From CAYGAW01 sp964347945 (GTDB lineage: Bacteria; Chloroflexota; Anaerolineae; UBA7937; B3-Chlor): 10,179 bases of DNA. The number at the start of each line of letters is the position of its first letter. Position 1 is the stretch's first letter. Positions 7,601 through 10,179 of this stretch are shown piece after piece. The DNA lies in the NCBI GenBank assembly GCA_964347945.1, contig CAYGAW010000141.1:1-10179 (forward strand), read 5' to 3'. Under the pieces are notes generated by a model. It was not told where the DNA came from. It was given only the letters and a program-made list of their open reading frames with translations, and made no database searches. Both the position numbers and the translations under genes were made by a program.

Positions 7601-10179
7601 GAACAGGCAGAGCAAGCTTACCGGCGGGCGACAGAGGTGGCGCCAGCCAAGGCCGAGGGCTACCTCGCACTGAGCCAATTGAAGGAAGTGCGCGGTGATA
7701 GGGAGGGCGCGGAGCAGCTCTCCCAGAGAGCTATAGCCGTGGCACCGACTACTGTGGATGCACATCTCAGCCTAGGGAGGCTGTACGCCGAAGGGGTAGA
7801 ATTCGAGAGGGCACTGGCGGAGTTTGAGAGGGCGACTGAGGTGGCCCCCTCCTCGGTGAAGAGCCTAATTACCCTCGCGGATTTCTGGCAAGCTCAAGGT
7901 GATCGTCGTGCTGCCCAAGAGCTGTATCGGCGCGCGATAGAGGTGGCACCAGCGGATCCCAGCGGCTACATTGGCCTGGGACAAGTGCACGCAACTGACG
8001 GGCGAGGCTACGAGGCGCTCACTCAGCTTGAGACGGCGGTTGAGGTCGCCCCGGCATCCGTTGCGGCCTATGTAGCGCTGGGAAGCTTCCACCAGGCCCG
8101 CGGTGATTGGGAGCAGGCCGAAGGACTCTACCGGCAAGCGATCGCAGTGTCTCCGGGAGGAGCGAGTGAGCTTGTTGGACTGGAGGGGGGGAGCGGCCAG
8201 CTGGCATTTGGAGGAGCGGCTGGTCCAGTCAGTGGGTACCTAGCCTTGGCCCGCCTAAAGGAGCAGCGCGGGGATGCCGAAGGTGCTCAGGAGCTCTGCC
8301 GACAGGCAATGGCGGTAGCGCCATCACACCCGGACAGCTACCTCGACCTGGCAGCGTTGTATGCTCAAGAGGGGCGCCATGAGGACGCCCGCGCTCAATT
8401 ACAGGCAGCGGTGGAGGTGGCGCCAACTTACGCGCCGGCCCTGGTGGCCCTGGGGGACTGGGGCAAGGTCCGCGGCAATTGGGCATTGGCAGAGCAGTCG
8501 TATCGGCGCGCGATAGAGGTGGCGCCAAAGGAGACAGGACCCTACTTGGCACTTGGCCAATTCAGAGAAGCGCGGGGAGACCGCACATCGGCGGAAGAGC
8601 TTTTCCGACGGGCGATAGCGATGGCCCCGGCTGATCCCGGTGGATATATTGGCTTGGCCCGAATCTATGAGGCTGAGGACCAGCCACAAGGCGCACTGGA
8701 GCAACTCCTGGCCGCGGTCGAGATCGCTCCAGCGTCTGCCTCGGCTCATGTCGCTTTGGGCGACGCTTACCGGCATCAGGCTGATCTTCGGTCTGCCCTC
8801 GACGAATATGCGAAGGCTGTGGCCTCGGAGCCAGATTCGGGGGATGCCTACGAGGCTGTTATCGAGGCCAAGCGAGCTCTAGGTCAGCCCGGACAGGCTC
8901 TGGCGTGGGCTCAAACGGCCGTGGAGAGAAACCAGGGCGCCGCTTGGGCGGAGATCCTCTTGGGCGATCTGTATGCTAGCCAAGGTCAGGGGCAGAACGC
9001 ACTGGCGGCGTACCAGAGGGCCGTCATGAAAGAACCTGGTAGCGTACAGGGCCAAATCGCCTTGGGTTGGGCTTACCAGATTCGCGGATCGCAAGCAGAG
9101 GCGATGAAGGCCTACCACGAAGCGGTCAGATTGCAGCCGGGGCATGCTGACGCGCATCTTGCTTTGGCGACCGGCTACTTGGGTGAGAATCAGATTGAAG
9201 CAGCGATCGCCGAGTCCGAAACGGCCATCTCGCTAAGTCCCGGTTCGGCCTTCCCATACCTTGCTCTGGGTGACCTTCACAAGCTATTGAATCAGCTCGA
9301 CGAGGCATCACAAAGCTACGAGCAAGCTCTGTACGCTGACAGCAGTAATATCGCTGGTATGCTGGCCATTGGCCAGGTACTGGAGAGACAGGCAAGAACG
9401 ACGGAGGCCATAGAGCAGTATCAGCGAGCTGCTCAGGCAAATCGCGGCCTTGCCTCCGCGGAGTCGGCCTTGGGCAACCTGTGGACTGGTTTGCAGGGCT
9501 ATTCTCAGGCCACAGAAGCCTATCGAAGAGGCATCGCAGTACAACCGGGCGATGTCAGATCATACGTCAACTTGGCCGCATCCATAGCGATGGCGGGAGA
9601 TCCGGTCCAAGCAGTGGAACAGTGTGATCGCGCGCTGGCCCTCAACCCAGGCGCCGCCCTGGCCTACACCACCAAAGCTAGTATCTTGGCAACTGATGCT
9701 TCACAACTCGACGAAGCGTTGTCCATGTATGAGCAGGCCGTGCAGCTTAGCCCGAGGGAGACACAGGCGTATGATCACACAGTGCGGATACATCTACGCG
9801 AAAAGGCAGATCTGGAAAGCTTCATCACCCAATACGAGGCACTTCGCGACGAGAGTCCTCACGAGGCTTGGGTCCATGGCATGCTGGCTTTTGCCTACGA
9901 TGCCAAGGACGCCGTGCCCGACGCTATCGACGCATTCGAAACCGTGTTGGGGCTTGTACCAGACTATGCCGATGCTCACTGCAATCTAGCGGAGCTGTAC
10001 GAGCGAGTAGGACAAAGAGATCCGGCTATCGATCACTGGAACATCTGCTTGGCATTGAATATCAAGACTCAACAGGCTGAGCGCGCGTGGCAAGAGACTG
10101 GTGATCTGAGCCACATTGTGATAGTGGCACCTGCCGAGGGGGACAAGATAGCAGGACAGGTGCAGATCAGAGGATCAGC
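1646..10179 (+). CDS. Giant polytopic GT-C-like membrane protein with about 58 C-terminal TPRs, 3' end cut by window
   Basis: A single frame with no stop runs from after a TAG at 1487-1489 to the window end. From the proposed GTG at 1646 it encodes at least 2,844 residues. Order by residue: leader 1-32; three basic 34-residue repeats 33-134; about 15 hydrophobic segments 135-660; soluble domain about 670-812; TPR array about 816-2812; start of a probable Ig-like domain from about 2824. The many membrane spans, a large loop with Asp288-Asp289 after the fifth span and an LHP motif near 447-449 resemble GT-C-type glycosyltransferases (lipid-linked sugar donor, active site outside the cytoplasm); this is a fold-level guess. 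TPRs normally bind proteins. The 1646 GTG lies 4 bp after the upstream stop, suggesting coupling, but has no well-spaced Shine-Dalgarno. GTG 1787 has one, and ATG 1946 is also in frame. The layout recalls animal TMTC O-mannosyltransferases (membrane part plus TPRs). Existence of the ORF is certain; the enzymatic role is tentative. Confidence 0.9.
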   Translation, partial: MTTSVERARSPGGWAWFQTGLFGSIGGRAESLLTGLLQSRLVGGGRRVKSLAGKVAGLRLRETTIQTIGLLRSRLVGAGRPVKSLAGRVATLRWRETTTQMIGLLRSRLIGEGRPVKSLPGRVARLGIGKTTLQVIGLFMIASVLLISSPLLANFSPLLAVALSWLWLMLPGFVLSSVLLKRLSWLERIPVSFVLGIGLATPYTIVAILLHMQLNHFLALSIGLFVLTVLIFLIHTRRAPRSMSDALDDTPEIGPGQFEIAAVPLLCLLILVAGLLAVFSSQWPSAGDDLAGLAHFQEALRLARISGEEPFHGTGTPVTPRNELLVGGYQSILLCKVADVPANSFLVISRPILIVLAFLALYTFIHQSFKNRNQALFLLSLWSVYLLATMRVEGTGSDLVTRIFQDKFYGWFIVVPIALVFMQWFLESQQRRYLVGWGLAAFGAALLHPISLIQVMILGGSYGLLYLALERSKRALFGLVILALILALCLVIPVIQYLRYVERMPIELAGLGDAVELGRLNQAVNRYRLWLLDGGRYILHPSIILRPAILLGYFMLPLLMLRVRKSSAAGLIVGSMLVLPLLLFMPPLFAVVSKFVTPFLMWRIAWPLPTFSILVIGWAAWLAVRRLASLLEKRSVRASAALQRVGPLAVVVLALLIARPNIAAGLVNFSERLSSEKLSTCSRARDILLHLDQLAYEQPLGVLSTSSVNSCIPAYAALANVVEFRGYGTVNRLPVEQIPQSFQRLDDVSHFNSTTTVDDLVVAAIARHDIDYLVVDKNWIHLDLQLEHLPNMFAKVYTDANYSLYAATRPITHSAIVEGNTAIRQRRWIDALDIFGQVLQEDPTHVLAHVGKAMAHEGRGEAEQVLSSYLEASRHADDEPAIHARLGEAYLLLRDAERAVTEYQVAVDLDPERPAFRESLGLALLLAGDEEAAQASFESAAALRAGVGTANYYSVLGSIMGAANWHSQAVESYRRAIAIEPEPLRYVKLAHALAELGDTGGAIQVDEEAVRLNRWSDLPHQHLGGILQSEGQLDRAIREYEMALRLDPTDHTAFVSLGHAVHEKSGVGPGIDLLESLLSLNRVIPGPHRGLAPLYADNGEAEAALRELDFSFSVQPRDPTLKVEIGDLLRENGQREQAWRAYDEALALNPDMLYARLGLSHLYGTDGDVGSQLGQLLRVVRSAPGKAWPRVELATVHQSQGKPEAAQAEIEWAVRLDPANSDGYVALAGLHTSSADWRAAISACQKALEIEPTNTDAYLQLGQVYQALGDLKSARDSFGAAAEISPGSAKVLVALGGAYQREGDLTRAIVQYKRAIRAEPGHAAAHIALSGAHEMRGDVTAAEAALQQAIEVVPTAPGIYRALAEIAQAQGQAGEALAWTQRGVEANPQEADSHIALAEVYRRQGEWDLAAEAYREAIELEPTAFDGHVQLGALHESRGDFIAAEAQYWAAAQVNPSSARAYVVLANYYARRGDREEAARAYQQAQVAEPAYIDAYTGLGSLYRTMGLFDEALSQYQAATLISPGAASAWTALGAYYLERGEPDAAVAAYRQAVGVSPGTVPAWLGLGFAYQSSGEVALALDAYEQASSLDHGNSAVHLALGRVEESLGHEERAEALFQQATAAAPGDQRGYLQLGILYATIGEQESALAQFGAAVDVAPASAPAFLALGSWHQQRGDWSLAEDLYRRAVEVAPAEVAGYLALGHLAEVRGDREESERLHRQAIEVAPFQADGYLSLAAMHAAQAEYDEAWTQLQAALEVAPAHGPAYVALGDWYRVRGNWNDAEQSYRTAVEVAPAEVDAYPALGHLAEVRGDRPEAEQSYKQAIVMAPSDPGGYLNLAALYAGEGLHEEALAQLQAAVEVAPAHAPALVALGDWHRSRGLWQEAEQSYSRAREVAPVDVEGYLALGELEEARGDRVTAEALYRQAVSALPGNPRGYLNLANLYATMGAQEEALAQFEAAVEVAPTHAPALVALGDWHRSRGHWEQAEQAYRRATEVAPAKAEGYLALSQLKEVRGDREGAEQLSQRAIAVAPTTVDAHLSLGRLYAEGVEFERALAEFERATEVAPSSVKSLITLADFWQAQGDRRAAQELYRRAIEVAPADPSGYIGLGQVHATDGRGYEALTQLETAVEVAPASVAAYVALGSFHQARGDWEQAEGLYRQAIAVSPGGASELVGLEGGSGQLAFGGAAGPVSGYLALARLKEQRGDAEGAQELCRQAMAVAPSHPDSYLDLAALYAQEGRHEDARAQLQAAVEVAPTYAPALVALGDWGKVRGNWALAEQSYRRAIEVAPKETGPYLALGQFREARGDRTSAEELFRRAIAMAPADPGGYIGLARIYEAEDQPQGALEQLLAAVEIAPASASAHVALGDAYRHQADLRSALDEYAKAVASEPDSGDAYEAVIEAKRALGQPGQALAWAQTAVERNQGAAWAEILLGDLYASQGQGQNALAAYQRAVMKEPGSVQGQIALGWAYQIRGSQAEAMKAYHEAVRLQPGHADAHLALATGYLGENQIEAAIAESETAISLSPGSAFPYLALGDLHKLLNQLDEASQSYEQALYADSSNIAGMLAIGQVLERQARTTEAIEQYQRAAQANRGLASAESALGNLWTGLQGYSQATEAYRRGIAVQPGDVRSYVNLAASIAMAGDPVQAVEQCDRALALNPGAALAYTTKASILATDASQLDEALSMYEQAVQLSPRETQAYDHTVRIHLREKADLESFITQYEALRDESPHEAWVHGMLAFAYDAKDAVPDAIDAFETVLGLVPDYADAHCNLAELYERVGQRDPAIDHWNICLALNIKTQQAERAWQETGDLSHIVIVAPAEGDKIAGQVQIRGS
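1742..2047 (+). repeat. Three tandem 102-bp repeats encoding basic 34-residue units
   Basis: Copies lie at 1742-1843, 1844-1945 and 1946-2047, exactly 102 bp apart, so the frame is kept. By eye, copies 1 and 2 share about 25 of 34 residues and copies 2 and 3 about 24 of 34. The core reads IGLLRSRLVGAGRPVKSLAG followed by a V-A-x-L segment and a T-T-x-Q end. Each unit is rich in Arg and Lys and has no acidic residue apart from one or two Glu. The first membrane span begins exactly where a fourth copy would start: VIGLF at 2048 matches the IGLL start of the repeat. The units are probably cytoplasmic, by the positive-inside rule. They have TPR length but no TPR signature, and I do not recognise the family. 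If translation starts at 1787 or 1946, only part of the array is translated. Confidence 0.88.
1775..1789 (+). promoter_or_regulatory. Strong Shine-Dalgarno-like GGAGGT with alternative GTG start at 1787
   Basis: GGAGGT at 1775-1780, inside the G-rich run AGGGGGAGGT (1771-1780), lies 6 nt before an in-frame GTG at 1787-1789. This is a better initiation context than the GTG at 1646, where the purines directly abut the start codon. The same place in repeat copies 2 and 3 has weaker versions (GGGGCAGGT, GGGGAAGGT) before GTG codons at 1889 and 1991. A start here would remove 47 residues, including the first third of repeat copy 1, and leave a leader of about 145 bp. The match may simply be the Gly-Gly-Gly codons of the repeat. 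Confidence 0.4.
2048..3660 (+). other. GT-C-like polytopic membrane domain of the giant protein
   Basis: Residues 135-672 hold about 15 hydrophobic stretches, judged by eye at roughly 135-154, 157-179, 190-211, 217-235, 258-280, 345-366, 374-390, 411-427, 433-450, 452-470, 474-498, 540-562, 567-592, 600-625 and 643-660. A loop of about 65 residues after the fifth span carries GDDLAGL (Asp288-Asp289) and several other polar residues; in GT-C enzymes a catalytic acid often sits in an early extracytoplasmic loop. Further marks are IFQDKFYGW (403-411) before the eighth span and LLHPISL (446-452), which resemble the E/Q-x-K and LHP positions I associate with uncharacterised bacterial GT-C-like families (the DUF6077/DUF6541 type). 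Family assignment is from memory of sequence style, so it is moderate at best. Confidence 0.6.
3661..4080 (+). other. Soluble linker domain between membrane part and TPRs
   Basis: Residues about 673-812 have no hydrophobic span and alternate strand-like and helix-like stretches: an early helix with CSRARDILLHLDQL, then a strand reading PLGVLST, the loop RGYGTVNRLPVEQ, a helix VDDLVVAAIARHDI, the strand DYLVVDK and a final strand segment ANYSLYAA. Many GT-C-like membrane proteins end in a small domain of this type, with a DYVVVD-like strand near the end. It probably sits on the outer side of the membrane together with the TPR arm. No catalytic motif is recognised. Confidence 0.55.
7760..7963 (+). 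repeat. Shortened super-repeat copy with a B/C hybrid TPR
   Basis: This copy is 204 bp instead of 306. Its first TPR is type A. Its second begins like type B (LITLADFWQAQ, at the GDWHRSR position) but continues like type C (GDRRAAQELYRRAI, ending APADPSGY, as type C units do before type A). This is what an in-frame loss of exactly 34 residues by recombination between a B and a C unit would leave. Confidence 0.75.
8156..8221 (+). other. Glycine-rich 22-residue insertion between TPRs B and C of the sixth super-repeat copy
   Basis: Against the other copies, 66 bp are added after the Ser-Pro that ends TPR B. The added residues (about 2171-2192) include 8 Gly and no TPR signature, and the frame and TPR register resume at GPVSGYLALARL. 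GGAGGAGCG-like DNA is absent, but the 9-mer GGAGGAGCG occurs at 8156-8164 and again at 8210-8218, with a G7 run (8185-8191) between. This suggests a local slippage or duplication origin. It would form a flexible loop at the inter-repeat turn. Confidence 0.75.
10115..10179 (+). other. Start of a probable Ig-like beta-sandwich domain, cut by window end
   Basis: After the last TPR (residue about 2812) the sequence changes to IVIVAPAEGDKIAGQVQIRG, followed by Ser and a partial codon. The pattern P-x-x-G-x-x-(I/V)-x-G-x-V-x-I-x-G-(T/S)-A is the usual opening of Ig-like or PBP-C-terminal-like beta domains found on exported proteins of Chloroflexota and relatives. Only about 22 residues are visible, so this is suggestive. 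If right, it places the C-terminal arm outside the cytoplasm. Confidence 0.55.

Larger units (their letters stand above)
6536..8641 (+). repeat. Higher-order repeat of three distinct TPRs (306-bp unit, seven copies)
   Basis: Copies start at 6536, 6842, 7148, 7454, 7760, 7964 and 8336; a degenerate eighth begins at 8642. Five of the seven are exactly 306 bp (102 residues). Each full copy has TPR type A (GYLxLAALYA... then ALAQLQAAVEVAPAHAPA), type B (LVALGDWHRSRGxW... then AEQSYRRA) and type C (GYLALGxLxEARGDR... then QAIAVAP). Type B alone has the GDW and second Trp pair; type C alone has E-V/A-R-G-D-R. The copy at 7760 has only two TPRs (204 bp), and the copy at 7964 carries 66 extra bp. Residues 1631-2332. 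The pattern shows growth by duplication of a three-TPR block, not of single TPRs. Confidence 0.92.
4091..10080 (+). repeat. Array of about 58 tetratricopeptide repeats
   Basis: About 2,000 residues (816-2812) fall into units of 34, a few of 33-36. The TPR signature is visible throughout: an aromatic at position 3-4, L-x-x-L/A-G around 5-8, Y at 11, G at 15, A at 20, Y/F at 24, A-I/V at 27-28 and P at 32. A clear example is DAYLQLGQVYQALGD with its partner helix at 5414-5515. The first eleven units (4091 to about 5210) are more divergent; units from about 5210 on are close to consensus; the last units from about 9660 diverge again. Only five cysteines occur in the whole array. Such an array should form a long right-handed superhelix that binds proteins or peptides. 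It follows a membrane domain, so it is likely a surface or periplasmic arm rather than a cytoplasmic scaffold. Confidence 0.95.

Overview
The window carries two same-strand genes, both cut by the window edges, and almost no non-coding DNA. The sequence is GC-rich (by eye about 60%). The gene types (an alkaline-phosphatase-superfamily protein ending in RALGYL, a polytopic GT-C-like membrane protein, very long TPR arrays, and the start of what looks like an Ig-like wall domain) resemble Chloroflexota (Anaerolineae-like) or another environmental bacterium. That taxonomic guess is inference from style; there is no rRNA or other marker gene here.

Region 1 (1-1641): the 3' part, probably nearly all, of a type I phosphodiesterase / nucleotide-pyrophosphatase-like enzyme. 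The reading frame is open to base 1, and only the first few residues, including the first metal-binding Asp, appear to be missing.

Region 2 (1646-10179): one uninterrupted reading frame of at least 2,844 codons with no stop before the window end. Its parts in order are: (a) a short leader and three tandem basic 34-residue repeats (1742-2047); (b) about 15 hydrophobic segments resembling a GT-C-type membrane glycosyltransferase (2048-3660); (c) a soluble alpha/beta-looking domain (3661-4080); (d) about 58 tetratricopeptide repeats (4091-10080), of which the stretch 6536-8641 is organised as a higher-order repeat of three distinct TPRs (306 bp, 102 aa); (e) the first residues of what looks like a beta-sandwich wall or cell-surface domain (10115-end).

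The two genes are separated by 4 bp and are probably co-transcribed. A membrane enzyme with a huge TPR arm next to an AlkP-type hydrolase suggests modification of surface glycans or proteins, but the substrate and reaction cannot be read from the sequence. No RNA gene, CRISPR array, insertion sequence, convincing promoter or terminator was seen.
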